Source: Pachypanchax playfairii (taxonomy: Eukaryota; Chordata; Actinopteri; Cyprinodontiformes; Aplocheilidae). From it: a stretch of 64,000 nucleotides of DNA. The notes under the pieces were generated by a model. The model saw only the letters and a list, made by a program, of their open reading frames with translations. It had not been told where the DNA came from and searched no databases. The position numbers and the translations under genes are program-made. Where the stretch lies: positions 2,742,211 through 2,806,210 of the forward strand of contig SSNP01000020.1 of the NCBI GenBank assembly GCA_006937955.1. The letters run 5' to 3'. Of this stretch, positions 1 through 12,972 are shown one piece after another. How positions within the stretch are numbered: the stretch's first letter is position 1; every line of letters starts with the position of its first letter.

Positions 1-1089
1 GGTTTCTTACAGAAAAACTAATTAGGACAACAGAGGACGGGTTCCTGTTTCCTAGCTGCGTACTTGTCAAGTTGACTGAACAAATGAATTAATTAAATAT
101 TAAATACTTGAACGCTGGACATACTGGTCCAATTAAAAGGTGTTGAGCAGTTTTGTTTTTCTTTCATTTAATTAGCTCAAGCTCAGTTTTGTTAAATAAA
201 TTCTAAAGTGTATATCAAAGAAATGCTTTGTGTCAATAGATGGTTACTCGTAGTTTTCAGTCCTTGTGAGCAATACTTTTTGTTGTTAAATCTATTATTG
301 GTGAAAATATCAGCCAACAATAATAAAAAAAAACAAAGAAAAAAGATTTCTCTGATGCAAGATTAATTACATTTATTTCTACATCATCCTTTCAAATTAA
401 AATTCCACTAAATGGGACTTGATAACTGGCTCAAGTGTTTCTATCATTCAAAATGAGAATTCATTCAACATAGAAATGATAACACTAAAAATAACTTCCT
501 CTGTACTTAAGTCTGTTTAATGAACATTCAACTAAATTAAGAGTAAATAAAAATGTTCATATCTACAAATTTCTTTCAAAAAGGTTTTTATATGTTCAAA
601 TATTGTTTGAAATGTATATTGTTAACAGATGAGGAAAGTTTGTGTGTTACCATGCTGCAGGATGTTAGCAACTGACAGCGCATGTGTAACACTGAAAGTC
701 TATATGTGTGTCAGTGTATTTGAGTGTGTGTTTAAGTGGGTGTGTGAGTGTGGCTCCGGCACGTGCGGCTGTGTGTGAGCTGGAGAACAACGTCAGCAGC
801 TCAGTAGGTTGAAAATGCTGCTGCTTTCACATGTCTGATAAAAAGAATAAAAAAAATCTGTTTTCTGTTCAAGTTTTGCCACCTGCAGTAAATCTTGTAT
901 GTGTGTTTGTGTTATCTTGCATCTGCACACAGATTAACGAGCAATACTTAAGCTTTTAAAAACCTTGAATCTCTAATTTACTATGAAGAAGTTACACAAG
1001 GAAAGAAATGGAGAACATAGGTAAATGTTTTTGTTGATACGGTGAAGGTTCGCAGTCACCCAGAGCATGTAAAACAAAGGTAACTGGAC
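1..1089. other. Intergenic, no gene seen
   Basis: AT-rich DNA with a TG-rich low-complexity patch at about 700-775. No splice-consistent coding segment or recognisable repeat was found. Confidence 0.6.
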
Positions 1090-1092
1090 TTA

Positions 1093-1830
1093 CAGTGCGT
1101 TCACAACAAACGTGTTTGAAGTGACCAAAAAGTGCCGTATGCAGAGCTGGTTGCGTGAACATTCGCACTTCGAAGCGTGTTCAAAGCGAACTCGTCGCGG
1201 TTCAAAATATGAAATGTGCATGAAGTGGAAATACGCAACTTGTGTGAGGAAGTAGTGCTGGACGGTATTTTGCATGAAGGCAGCTGTTGATGTAGCGTTT
1301 GAAGAGAGTCTCCCTTCTCTATGTATAGTGGAGAGCAGAGCAGCTGGACAGTACGTGAGCTTGCTGGCTTTTGCGGGGCTTCGCCGGGTCAGTCAAAACT
1401 TTCAAAACTTACCAGGTTGCCGATCTCGTCACTTATATTTCTCCAAGCTAGGTCCTTTTTATTCCTGCCTCTGTATCGAAAACAGCTGGTATCGTATACC
1501 GATTATCCACAGTGTTAATCAGTCGTTCCTCCATGGCTTTGGCTGGACCTGCCCCTGTAAACTCGGTCAGAGCATGACGTCACCAGGGTCCTGATTGGTT
1601 GACGACTAGATGCTGGAGTTCAAATTTCTCCAACTTCAGCATTTCAACAAAATGCACCACATAAAATGCAGAGCGTGTTTTTGGTTGCGCCTCAAACGCC
1701 TGATTTGCGCAAACTAGTCACGCAAATCAGGCAGAAAAGCATTAACATGAAGCAAATCTGCTTCTGAATTGAATTTACAGGTAAACCTGATGCTCTGGTC
1801 ACTTCAAACGCGTTTGGTGTGAATGCACCA
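1093..1830. mobile_element. Non-autonomous PIF/Harbinger-like element with MADF exon
   Basis: 738 bp with related termini (CAGTGCGTTCACAACAAACG on the left; the right end reversed reads TGGTGCATTCACACCAAACG). Both are flanked by TTA (1090-1092 and 1831-1833), the 3-bp duplication typical of PIF/Harbinger. Subterminal GTTTGAAGTGACC is shared by both ends. The interior holds a decayed MADF coding exon on the - strand (separate entry) and no transposase. Confidence 0.7.
1413..1534 (-). pseudogene. MADF (Myb/SANT-like) first exon remnant in the Harbinger derivative
   Basis: On the - strand ATG (1534-1532) begins MEERLIN. After a frameshift the reading continues FRYRGRNKKDLAWRNISDEI-GNL up to a splice donor GTAAG (1412 downwards). 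K-x-LAWRNISDEIG is the core of the MADF DNA-binding domain, the accessory protein class carried by PIF/Harbinger transposons. The frameshift shows it is broken. Confidence 0.6.
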
Positions 1831-1833
1831 TTA

Positions 1834-2624
1834 GTCTTGGTTCCTGAGGTTCTTTTCTTCACATTGTAGGAGGTTTCTCATTAAAAATCAACAAACTACA
1901 GAATTTCAAGTTTTTTTAAGTGAGGCTGTGTCCAAGTTCAGGGTCTGCATCCTGCTGAGAGTCCCTCTAAGTAGGACAGTTCCTACTATGTATTTGCTTA
2001 TTTTTTCCACTTAAAGCACTAGCGTCAGCTAGAGAATAAGGCTGCTATTGCAAGAAACATGTTAATTGGGAAAAAAACTACCCTAAAATTATTTGTTAAA
2101 AAAGAAACTTTTTTTTCTTTGTCTAGTCTTGTTGTGTCTTGTCTTGTTTTGAATTCTCGTCAACTTCCTCGTGCTTTTCCCATAAAACTGACACACTAAG
2201 ATAGACGGTTTTAGTTGGAGCAGAACAAGATTGATTTTAATGAGTTTAGAAAACGCCAATTCTTGCGAGAATCCATATTGCAGCGCAAGGTTAACTCCTC
2301 TCCATGCATTTGAAATTTAAAGGTGGTAAAGACGATATTGCCCCGAACGAGAAGCTCAACGGCTGTTTGTAGATTTTCGAATGATGCACATGCGTTGTAG
2401 CATGATGTCATCTCTATAGTCTGTTTAGATACACAATTATGATCGCATTTGTCAGTTGCGGTATTTTATTTTGAAGAATTGCTATTATTTATGACCAGAT
2501 TGTCTCGTGTGTCTTGATGTGACTTCCTGCCAGAATTGACACGGAATGCTTGCGGCTCGTGCAAAAAATAGACCAGACACCAAAATGATCACTTCACAGC
2601 GCTCCATGTCTGGTGAGAACTACA
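1834..2624. other. Intergenic, no gene seen
   Basis: AT-rich with a pyrimidine/TTG stretch at 2100-2150. The reading frame at 2211-2411 has no recognisable motif. Confidence 0.5.
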
Positions 2625-2632
2625 CCATATAA

Positions 2633-2845
2633 CAGGGGTGGCGAACTCCAGGCCTCGAGAGCCACAATCCTGCACATTTTAGATGTTCCCCAGCTTCAAC
2701 ACACCTGATTCAAATCTGCAACCTCTCAGCAAGTCCTGTAGGAGGCTGTTAATAACCTGTTCATCTTTAGCAGGTGTGTTGAAGCAGGGGAACATCTTAA
2801 ATGTGCAGGATTGTGGCTCTCGAGGCCTGGAGTTCGCCACCCCTG
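2633..2845. mobile_element. hAT MITE with perfect 8-bp target duplication
   Basis: 213 bp, flanked by CCATATAA at 2625-2632 and 2846-2853. The arms (about 2633-2708 and 2771-2845) are long near-perfect inverted repeats starting CAGGGGTGGCGAACTCCAGG, so the single strand would fold into one hairpin. The 8-bp duplication and CAG..CTG ends indicate the hAT superfamily. There is no coding capacity. Confidence 0.9.
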
Positions 2846-3215
2846 CCATATAACAAGGGTGCCGAACTTAAGTGGTCTCGGTTCTGCTTCGCAGCACTTC
2901 TGCATGCAGTGTGAACCAGCCCTGAGACCTACGCAAACTATGTAGTACAGACAAAAGTGTGATTCACAATCTAGTGGCCAATAGATAACAAAACTGTTAT
3001 CTATTGTTATCTGTTGGCTACTTTATTTTAAGCCCCACCAGGTCTATGATTTATGAATATTATAACTTTTTCTTTTGGAAACCATAAGTACAAGACCACT
3101 ACAAGTTGATAAAATTATTTGAAATTAAATTTGACATCTAAATTTGCTACAAAAGCCTCTTTACCACCCTTAAGACACTGTGCCTTGTGGTTTAATACCA
3201 ATCAAGAATTTAACT

Positions 3216-3366
3216 GTGTAATTAAGCAATATCACATGAGGGAGCACTGTTTTACCGAACATCAGCACAGGTGTAATTCGGCCGTATAGGCACAAGGCCG
3301 CAGATAATTACATCAGTGCTGATATTCAGTACAACAGCACAACCTCGAATGTGATATTGGTTTTAT
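3216..3366. mobile_element. Small hairpin-type MITE
   Basis: Inverted arms CAATATCACAT (from 3227) and its complement ending at 3359, followed inwards by matching GAGG, ATCAGCAC and TGTAATT blocks. The arms leave only a short central loop. Superfamily unassigned; edges are approximate. Confidence 0.5.
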
Positions 3367-3521
3367 ACCACAGTTCTACAAGCACATTTTACTTTTATAA
3401 CAATAAGCAACAAAAAATTATGATTTGTTAATTTATTTCATCATTTATCAGGCTCCACCAACACAAACTGTCCCACCACGAAAGGGAGACAACAAGGCTG
3501 TTGCCAGGCAACACAAACATT

Positions 3522-4875
3522 TGTTTATTTATTTATTGTTTATTTGGGACAGTGCATGTTAATGAACATACATGTAGGAAAAAATAACATGAATGTAAAC
3601 ATACCAGATTATAGCCTAAGGCTAGTTTCCATCTGTTGTCCCGATGGGTGGGTCACATTAAGGTCAATACAGATAAAAAAAATTGTAAAAAACATTACAG
3701 TATACATCCATATCCCATTAAAATATTAAAATATTTCACATTTAAACAGACCACACATTCCCTTTTTATACATAGTAAAAACTTTCATTTACACTCTCAC
3801 ACATACCTACAATCATATCCCCAAGTAGACATTAAAATTTACACCTTACACAGTTTTTAGCCTGTGCCTTAAACAAATTAATTGTAGAGCATTGTCTGAT
3901 AGATTGAGGAAGACTGTTCCACAAATGGCCACCCTGGACAGAGAGGGCGTTCTGCCCAAATGTTGTCCACCTGCAGGGTATAAACAAGTCTCCTCGAGTT
4001 GTGGCTTGAGTAGTCGTGTTTGAACTTTCTTTACATCTTATGAATTCTTTTAGTGGTGGTGGAGCAAGGAAGTGTAGAACTGTGTAAATCAAACACACTG
4101 TTTTTAGTTTCACCAAGTTATTGAAGTTCAGTAGTTTGTTATTTTAAGACATGGCAGTAGTGGTAGGAAATCGTTATTTTGTCAAGTAATTTTAAACTTC
4201 TTTTATAAATAGTTTAAATAGTTTTAAGTGCTGTTGTACTAGCAAGTGACCAAGATGTCAAACAATAGTCTATATGAGAGATAATCATGGAGAAAAAATA
4301 GGTAGGTTTTTGCAGCATTCATATTTAAATTATAAATGATTCCAAATTTTTTTGAAATTGTGATTATTAAATTTAAATACCTGGGACATTTTATTTATGT
4401 GACTTGAAGGGCAATGTAGGGTCTAGAATGACCCCAAGATATTTAAATTCTGGAGCTAATTCAAGCTCTAATCCATTCAGAAATACAGTATGTTTGATTG
4501 CTTCAAGTCTAAGGGATGTTTTGAGAAGTACATGCAGACAGTTTTTGTGATATTCAGCATGAGGCATGAGTCCCTCAGCCAGCTATGCATCAATGTTAAA
4601 GTGGCTGTAAGATCTCCTGTCACCTGCTGGACACTTTTGGCTTGTGTATATATAACTGCATCATCTGCATACATTCGAGCAAATATATTCGGACAAACTT
4701 CAGGTAAGTTATTGATGAAAAGAGAAAATAATAGGGGCCCAAGAACAGATCCTTGAGGAACCCCTGTACCACAGTCTAAGTATTGAGATTTAACACTGCC
4801 CCGATTTTCTCCTTCCGACAAGCCTTGATTATCGGCTCTTAAAATAATCCTAACCAATAATCTTGCCATGTGTGG
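3522..4875 (-). mobile_element. 5'-truncated non-LTR retrotransposon (LINE)
   Basis: On the - strand the reverse transcriptase domain (4869-4477) shows CGTGVPQGSVLGPLLFSLF, then RMYADDAVIYT with the catalytic YADD at 4671-4660. Downstream (4116-3832) is the conserved C-terminal block TTFGQNALSVQGGHLWNSLP followed by QSIRQCSTINLFKAQ. The 3' end near 3522 carries an AAATA-type tail. No endonuclease domain remains, so the copy is truncated at its 5' end. It belongs to the jockey/CR1-like group of LINEs; I do not assign a family name. Confidence 0.85.
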
Positions 4876-5029
4876 TGTGTTAAGAGTGATCGGGTCCTCT
4901 GGGAAGGACGTTCGATTGCAAAGTGGGGAAATCCAACATGTTGGATTGTCTTGGCCCGATATCTGTCTGTATGTGAGGTCCTGTAAGGAGAACCAAGCAT
5001 GCAGCTATCTCTGTGCACTGTCTAGCCAA

Positions 5030-5620
5030 TCAGAAAGCAAGGTGACGGGAGGCTTCTTCATCTTCTGATGCCTGGTTCACACTGGCTAAAGCTCTGCGGA
5101 GCGATGCTCTCAGCTGCTCCTCTGTATTCACCTGTGTACAGCGGAGTGATATTGTCTGTAAAAAGCCCCAGTTTTTTTGTAATATCAGCACTCTGGAATG
5201 TTTGTTGTCCAAACAAATTATTTGCTCGGAACTAACTGTGGTATAACAGTCAATAATAACAACACATGTTTTTCCCCAAAATGTTTCCTGAATTGCATTG
5301 GCATGGTTTTTTGCAAATGCTCCCTTTCTGGCCATATGATAAGTGGCTTCATATGATTAAACATGACATCAATAACATCAGTGACTATCCTAGAAGCAGT
5401 GGCTACTGATATGTTAAATGCACATGACAAGAAGGTTGTGGAAACATTAAGCCTAAAGTGCATCAGTGTCAGTAGCAGCTTCATCCTTCAGTCTCTGCTG
5501 GGTTCTATTTAAACAACATTTGTAGTGTGATGTTCCTGTTTCTTCAGGTGACCTTTGCTGACCAGATGGAACCCAATCTGGGTCATCCTCTTGATAAAGG
5601 TCAGACCTTTTACCTGTAAT
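5030..5620 (-). pseudogene. PIF/Harbinger transposase remnant (HARBI1-like)
   Basis: On the - strand, fragments in several frames read DDPDWVPS (about 5580), LTLMHFRLNVSTTFLSCAFN then ISVATASRIVTDVIDVMF, then WPEREHLQKTMPMQFRKHFG and CVVIIDC. The order matches DDE_Tnp_4 transposases, whose helix-turn-helix reads like LTLMKLRLN...SVTTASRI and whose first catalytic Asp lies in the IIDC motif. The frame changes at about 5260-5290 and downstream parts are missing, so it is a pseudogene. Confidence 0.75.
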
Positions 5621-6337
5621 ACAAAGAGAAATAGCACATTTAATTTTAGCTCTACATGTTAAGAATTATGTTTCTACTGTAGCAGTCTATTAAATGTGAT
5701 TTAATTAAGTCAATAGCTTGATATGAATTATATTATTGTCACATTAGAAAATCAGTTAAGATTGGTACATGTCATTATTTCACCCATAAATCTTATTTTG
5801 ACAGAAGATGGATCAATTCTTCTTGGGTCAGTTGTTTTTCATGGCCTTTTCCTGGTAAATGAAAAAAATCCAAACGCTATCCTTCTTCTATCATCAAATT
5901 TCTATACATTTTTCAGGGAATTTGGACCAACAACACACAACTCATGATAAACTTATCTTTCAGATAGTGTGTTAGATACAGTTTGTCAGAGAGCATTATC
6001 TGAACGCGTTCTTATCACCTCTTAATACACAACAAGTGTTCTGGTTTTTTTTAGAAACATACTGTTACTTTTTTAGATTTGTTGTCTGATTTTCTGTGAC
6101 TCTTTACAACGAGGATTTAACATCAAGACTCGAGCCTCATCATTCAGACAGCAAGTTAAAGAAGAGTTTGATTTGACGTTATTTTAGAAGATGTTAGAAT
6201 CTGAGTGAAAAATGAATATTTCCTACTTTCCTAGCTTAAATCACACCAATCAGACATCTGTTTCTGCAGGATAAATGCAATTTTTCTTACTATAACACCA
6301 TCTACTTTATTTTAAGGAAATTACTTTTTTGACATGG

Positions 6338-6775
6338 TTAAAGAGGCAATTTCACACAAATTTCAAATTTCGGATTCGTCAAGCTTCAGGCAGCAACTCA
6401 TTAATATTCATTATTTGAATTTGCTGGACTCAGATTGGCTAACAAACTAGCCTATGAGAGCAAGGTATAAAGTTTCCTGCCCCGCTGCGCATGGTAACAG
6501 CAGACGTTCTTTCTTCCTGTTTGCTATGTCTTATGCTACAGCTCTTAGCTAGCAGCATGCTAGGCGTGGTTTCAACAGCGGGAGCTGACGAATACTAACG
6601 AGCAAAGGAGCTGTGATGAAACAGATACAGATACCTGCGTAGTTTTAGAGATTAAAACTGAAAGAGAAGTTGTTGACCTGTTTTCACACCCACTATGAAG
6701 GTAAGAACACCTGTGGAGCTAAATTATTCAACAGAAACCGCAGAAAAACCATTTTTAAGGGAATGGCCTCTTTAA
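6338..6775 (+). repeat. TTAA-ended dispersed repeat, copy 1
   Basis: 438 bp beginning TTAAAGAGGCAATTTCAC and ending GGGAATGGCCTCTTTAA. Internal blocks (GATTGGCTAACAAACTAGCC, CCTGTTTTCACACCCACTAT, AAGGTAAGAACACCTGTGGA) recur at 15.2-15.6, 25.8-26.4 and 38.5-39.0 kb. Relative to the fullest copy it lacks the block around ACTTTGTGGTTATTTC. The short inverted ends with TTAA suggest a piggyBac-like or other TTAA-targeting non-autonomous element. Confidence 0.75.
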
Positions 6776-8283
6776 AAACTCTAAATTCTGATGCTTAGAT
6801 ATGCAGAATTTGCAGAAATCTAATAAAATTACATATTCTCATATGACATTTAAGTCAACACACAATATTAAATGTTTTAGACAACTGAACATTTTCTGTG
6901 TCCAAAGTTTAATTTGTAAAGATGCAGTATTACATTCAATAGGAGCTTTACTGGTACAGTTTTTGTTTGTCAGTTGTTTTTTTTTTTTGAACTACTAAGA
7001 TTTTTAAATCCAGCCTACCTGTTACTCATCAGCAGGATCCGTGAGTGTATCTGAGGCAACATGTTTTTATACATGAACATCTGATTTTATCTTTTGTCCA
7101 ATCAAGACGTTCTGTGTTTCTGATGGGGATTAAAAGAGTTCTGATTGTGCAGTCTGGGGAGGTGGAGGGGGTGAGCACAGCCTTTCCTTTTTTGTCTAGA
7201 GAAAGGAAAGACAGATACTGCTTGTGCTACATGCAAATCAAACTTGATGTGTGTTCAGTAGCTGTTCTGGTACGTAAACACAACAATAAAAAAGGAGGGG
7301 GAGTTCAGCTGGTAACAGAAAGGTGCAAAGATGTGCAACCGGAGAGTGAGTGAATCCAACTGAGACCGGAGGGAGAACAGCCTGTACAGCGTCTGTATAC
7401 CGTTGTGTGTGCGTGATAGCCGAGCAGGTCTAGGCGTCCTCTCCTCGTAACCTTTTTCCACTACAGGTTTTACTATTGGTCCAGGCCGTTCTAAGCGCTG
7501 GCGGATAATGTTCTACTTTTAATTATGCTGTGGCTGCGATGGCCTTAGCATGAAGGTCCTTTGATATTTGCACACAGCTTATGAAAGTCAGCACTTTTCT
7601 CAGACATGTCAGTCAAGCCGTTATCACTCGTCCTCTGCAAAGAACAGAGTGTAACAGTGGAGATTTAAGTCTAAATCTTCTCGTATACTACGTTGGAGAG
7701 ATTTATCATGGAACTCTTCTGTTTTATAGAGCTGAAGTTTGAATTTATTTTTGTTCATGAATGCGTTTTAGGATTTAAAGCAAGTTTTGTTATCTTGTGT
7801 AGATACACGGACACGGTGCAGAAAACTGCATGAAAAACTCTGAAATCACAAGCAGTAATTTTTGCCTTAAAGTGGCAAATTTTTGACACAGTTTTTCAGG
7901 GTCACCCACCAGGCTACACAGACTCAAAGGATACTAACATAATGATTCTATACAATCTCTTAGTTTCTTTTATATGTGCAGTTTTTAATTAACTGTACAT
8001 GTATCCTGCTAACGAATCAAACCTTGATGGGAATTTTACTTGTTGCTCTTTAATTTTTGCTTTTTAATTGCTTTTATGGTGAAATGGCATTATGTAAATA
8101 TGCAAAATTTGTCATGAGGTCAGCGTTGGATGGAGATCAAGTTGAAATGATGAAGGATGCAGAGAAAATTAAAATATTAATAAATCAAAACTTCCAGAAA
8201 GGAAAAATACAGCTGGAGCCACTCAACACAGAGGCAGGTGATAACTGAATAGATTCAGGTGAACTGATGACCCAGTGGAGAAC

Positions 8284-8285
<2 letters not shown>

Positions 8286-8316
<31 letters not shown>
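8286..8316 (+). repeat. (GT)n microsatellite
   Basis: Uninterrupted GT dinucleotides over about 31 bp. Confidence 0.95.
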
Positions 8317-8321
<5 letters not shown>

Positions 8322-10164
8322 TAATGACTCAGAAACCTGAAAATGAAGAAAACTGGAAGTAAAAATCAACAAAAACGCACAATAAAATTGAATTCAGTCT
8401 TACTGCAGGAATTATGTCTGATAAAACATCAGAAACGGGTGCTTTTAAATTATTTAACATACACCAAAAAAAAAATTTTTTAATGAAAACAACAGAAAAA
8501 TGGCTAACAGGAATACAAATACATAATATACTGCAACCTTCATCATCATCAGTGGTTTGAAATCGATGGTAGATCACTTGTCAAGTCCACTTAAGTCACC
8601 CACGTCACCCGTTTGCGTGAGCTGTGACTGATGATGTTTGACAAGTCTGCAGAAATACACACGGAAAAACACCCTGAAGAACCGCTAGCGAGCATTAAGA
8701 GGAGGGATGACAGAGTGGTGCACACACAGTAAACGTTCAGTCCAGTCACACAGAATCAGAACTCTTTCATAACAATGAAACATAGTCTTAGAAAAAAAGT
8801 GTTTCATCTTTCCTTTAGTCTGATTCACATCAACAAAACACTGAGTGTGTTTTAGGCTTTTAAACATTGAATCCCACCCAGTCCCGTGATGGGATACTTT
8901 TATACATCCTGGTACTTTGAAAAAAGAAACACCCACTCATGAGTAATTGTACATCCCACTGAAGGAAAACACCTGAATTCAGCTTCACCTTCAAACGACT
9001 GCAAGTTTTTCCACCAACATAACATATTTTAATGACTTTACATGAAAGTGGTATAAATATGACATTTCAGACTGCTTTAACTAGAAAAAACATCATTTAA
9101 ATGTAAATATCCTTCATAAAACTTGTACCAGGAAAGTTAAGAATGTAAAATTTCTAGATAATCGTTGTTCACACAAAAGCTTGTAATCATCACGTACCAT
9201 AGTAACCTTCATGTTGGTACTTCAGGTCACCGAAGCTGCACAAACACACACACACAAATAGAGGTCTTTCTACTGACAAGTGTTTCCTTGTTTCAGTAAT
9301 GAGGGGGTAGATCTGCCTGATAATGATAATCCCTTACAGCTGCTGTTGCTCCATTAACGTTTGAAACGTCGTCTTAATATTAAAACCTTCAAATGTTTAC
9401 TAAAAATCGTAAATCACTATTTTTAGTGGGATACATTCCCCATTTGATAAAATAGATTTGGAAAATGATTCTTGAACAGTTAAAGCACATACGCAGCAAA
9501 ATAAAAAAAATCAACCAATCACAGTCAAGTGACAAATACAGAATTTGTTTTTAAATTTTCTGTGTTTTATTCTGAAATGTTGTCTTTCTTTTTTTGTGTT
9601 TCATCCAAAATTTCAAGACATTTGCTGAAAAGTTAAAAGTAACACTCTGAGTACGTATTAGTATTACTTATATGAAGACTTTACCCAAACAAGCACATCC
9701 ATCAGACAGGTTTCCGTATAGATACTGCCTGCATCTCATGTCAGAGTCAAAATGTGTTTCATTATGTGCTTTATGTACAAGCTGTACTAAAACAATTAGC
9801 AGCCTTGGCTCATAACTAGCAACAATCATGCTGTGTACAGGCAGTGATCTCGCTCTAATCACTGTAATGACATGCGTTATCACTCCCCACACAAACTGTG
9901 TTTTTAGCTCATCTGCTGATCATGTGAGTGTTGAAATCCCCTGAACAATTAGCTTATATTTACTTAAATGTTTCCTACTCATAATTTTTGTTTCACAAAT
10001 AAATTACTATCTATTTGTTGTGTCCAAGACTTTGGAGCAAACACTGTGTTAAGATCTGACTTAACTTAAGTACATATGAATATGTATATATGATCAGTTT
10101 TTACAACTTATTTTGTAGATTGTGCCGGTTTTATTCTACATAATTTTATTTTATGTTTATGGTT

Positions 10165-10325
10165 TCATTAGTTAGAAATAAAATAAAATAAAATAAATCA
10201 AAATATAAATGTAAGTAAGTAAGTAAATAAGTAAATAGATACGTAAGTAAATAAATAAATAAGTAAGTAAATAAATAAATAGAAAATTTTAAAAAGTATA
10301 AAATAAATAAATATAAAATAAAAAT
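10165..10325 (+). repeat. AAAT/AAGT tetranucleotide-rich tract
   Basis: Irregular AAAT, AAGT and AAATAA units (AAGTAAGTAAGTAAATAAGT) over about 160 bp. On the other strand this creates a spurious hydrophobic reading frame. Confidence 0.9.
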
Positions 10326-12972
10326 GAAGAACAGCATTAAAATGGGAGTTTTACAGTATGTTTTATTATGAAACATTTAGCAAAAACTGGAGTGGATACA
10401 AGTCTAAAAGACATTTACAGATTTGCAAACTCTTCTTTACACTTGTGAGTAATCTTTTAGAAAAAAGAAGAACATTTAGAAGTTTGTTTTTTCCAGTCTC
10501 AGATTTCCTTGAGTATTTTTGTGAAGTTATTTGCTTTATTATGAGCTAAAGTATATGTGTCCTTCAGGGGTGCGACTGTTCAGAGACACAGAAATCAGGT
10601 AAACTGGAGCTTATAGTTTTTTTTTGCATGTAAAAACCCCAAATAACTTGAGACATTAAGCAAGATGATGCAGAATTTAACATCTAAATAAAAAATCTAA
10701 ACATTTATCAAACCGGATTGAAGACAGAAACCCACATACACCAAGAAAAAAAACAAATAAACCCAAAATTGAATAAACAGTCTTAACATCAAAACTGAAA
10801 TATATTCAATCTGAAAAGACTCCAAACAGTTACAGTTTTCACTTTCCTACAAACTGATGAGAAAAACAAGTTCAAGGTAACGTCCAAGTACGGAAGCCCT
10901 GAAAGGCTTCCATATCCAAGCAACATTGAAAACAAAAATAATATTTAAAAAATCTGAATAAATGCAATATTTAATGGTGAAAGTCTCCTGTGGTCTAAAA
11001 CGCAAAGCACGTTGTAGTGCAGCACAGAACATTGACAGGTACAGTAAACACTCAGAATAAATCTAATTTGAACATATTCCTGGTGGGATTCCTGTTTAAT
11101 TTAGCTGCACAATAGCAATAAGAGCCACTCTCACAGTTATGTAATCTCCTTTTCAGTATTTCTAATTAAAAGTAGATAAATCCTGGATCCTGCTTTGCTG
11201 TGATCTTCTAAGGTTCTAAGAAAATGTAAATAACATGATAAACTATTGAAAGATGAGCCTAACAAAGGCACCATGAGACGCTTTAGACATCACGGTGTCT
11301 TTTAATCAAGCAAAGACACTGACATCACTGTTATTTATCACCATGATGCTTACAGGCTGTGTTTTCTAATCACATTATATAACACCCAGGATGTTATAAA
11401 TGAAGAGGTCTGATCAAATAACTCAAATGACAGTGAGTTCGTTAGAGTCGGGGATGTAATAAGTGGTCAACGCTGTGCATGTTCGTGCGTATTGAAAAGG
11501 GTGAGCAGGTCCAGGTCTTTCAATACAATCAGGGAAAAGCAGATTAGCTGACCTCACCATCTATTGGACATTACGTTGCTGTTTGACATGTTTATATAAC
11601 CATTTGGTTAAAAAAAAGGGGAATACAATTAATTTGCATTACATAAGGTGTAGAAATCACATTTTATGTTTCTAGAAAGATATATTACTCATGCACAAAA
11701 ATTCTAGTAGCTTTTTTTTTTTTTTTAGTAAATGTACAAACTAGAACCTTTTCAGAATACGTTGACAGAACAGTGTGCAAAGAACTCAAAGTTCAGCAAT
11801 TACACTGCTGCCCCTGAAATGATAGTCCTGTTCTGCAGAAGGTTACGTTTGAACAAATTAGCAATGCTAATGCTTCAGTTACACAACGAGGGAAAAAATG
11901 TCTGAAGCCTCAATATCTGATGGGCTTAGTCCACAAAACCTAAAACAAACAAACAAACACACAAAAAAAACACGAGTAGACAGTTTACTATATTTATTTA
12001 CCAATCCAATGTAAAAGTAGTGGTGTGGCTTGCAAAGATCACAAGATCTTATTAGTTTTGCAAGTTGCTGATGTTGTGAAATCAATGTTATCTATTTGTA
12101 CTGTTCACATACAAATGTAAGATATTCCCTGATATTACACTGTTGTCAAAGGCAGCAAGGTTTGTGCTTGTCAGGGCTTAAGTGGACAGGTTCCCTGAGG
12201 TCAGCAGTGGAGCTATAGCAGGTTCACAGAATTAGTTTTCAGGGACGCTGATCACTATCAGACTCCATAAACATGATGGGTAAAGTTAAGATGTGGAGGG
12301 TGGACTGGATGCAAAAGATTCATGATGCAGTTTAAATGTGAGTTCTCTGGTTCCAAGAATCAGGTGGGAGCTCAGGTAAGAGAGAGCATTGAGGGTGAGT
12401 ATTTGCATGTGTGCATGAGTTTGTACAAACATGCATGTTCATCTATACATGCATTGGTGAATCATCTCTGTGCAGTTGCACCTGCTCCCCTCTTGTACCC
12501 AGTCTCACATTACAGGTCATCGTTTTCTCAATGATCGTCTTCCCCGGAGCCATATTACCACTCATGCACTCAAAACAGTCTGGAGCAATTATATGTAATT
12601 AGCTTGGTGCGGTAGCTAGGCTAGCGGGCAGCCAGTATTGACCGAGTCTGTCATTACCTCGGCACTCTGTGTGCCCCTGCGGTCGGTAATGGCTGTTCGG
12701 GGCCCAGGAGTTCTAGAGGGGAAATGACACACAGATCATACAACATGGCCTTGTGTTCTCTTGCAGTCCAGATTCGGCAAACATTACCGCCTGCTACATT
12801 TAGCAACAAGAAAATGAGAGGCAGCTATTTTGGTCATTCCCAGGTGTTCTGGATATTGGATATTTTTAACTGTCCTCACCTCCAGGCCTACCTGTGCACT
12901 TACTTCCTCTTTATTACTCCCTAAACATACCTTCATATCTCAACTCTATACATTAAGTCATCCTTGCACTTA

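Larger units (their letters stand above)
6776..12970. other. Intergenic, no supported gene
   Basis: About 6 kb of AT-rich DNA with microsatellites (8286-8316, 10165-10325) and poly-A/T runs (11711-11726). A CpG-containing stretch at 7140-7460 and a short frame at 8057-8248 have no recognisable domain. 12600-12720 is GC-richer with inverted GGTAATG/CATTACC motifs but is not assignable. Confidence 0.5.

Noticed and set aside
10146..10376. - strand frame with Leu/Tyr/Phe-rich transmembrane-like protein
   Set aside because: Product of the AAAT/AAGT simple repeat.
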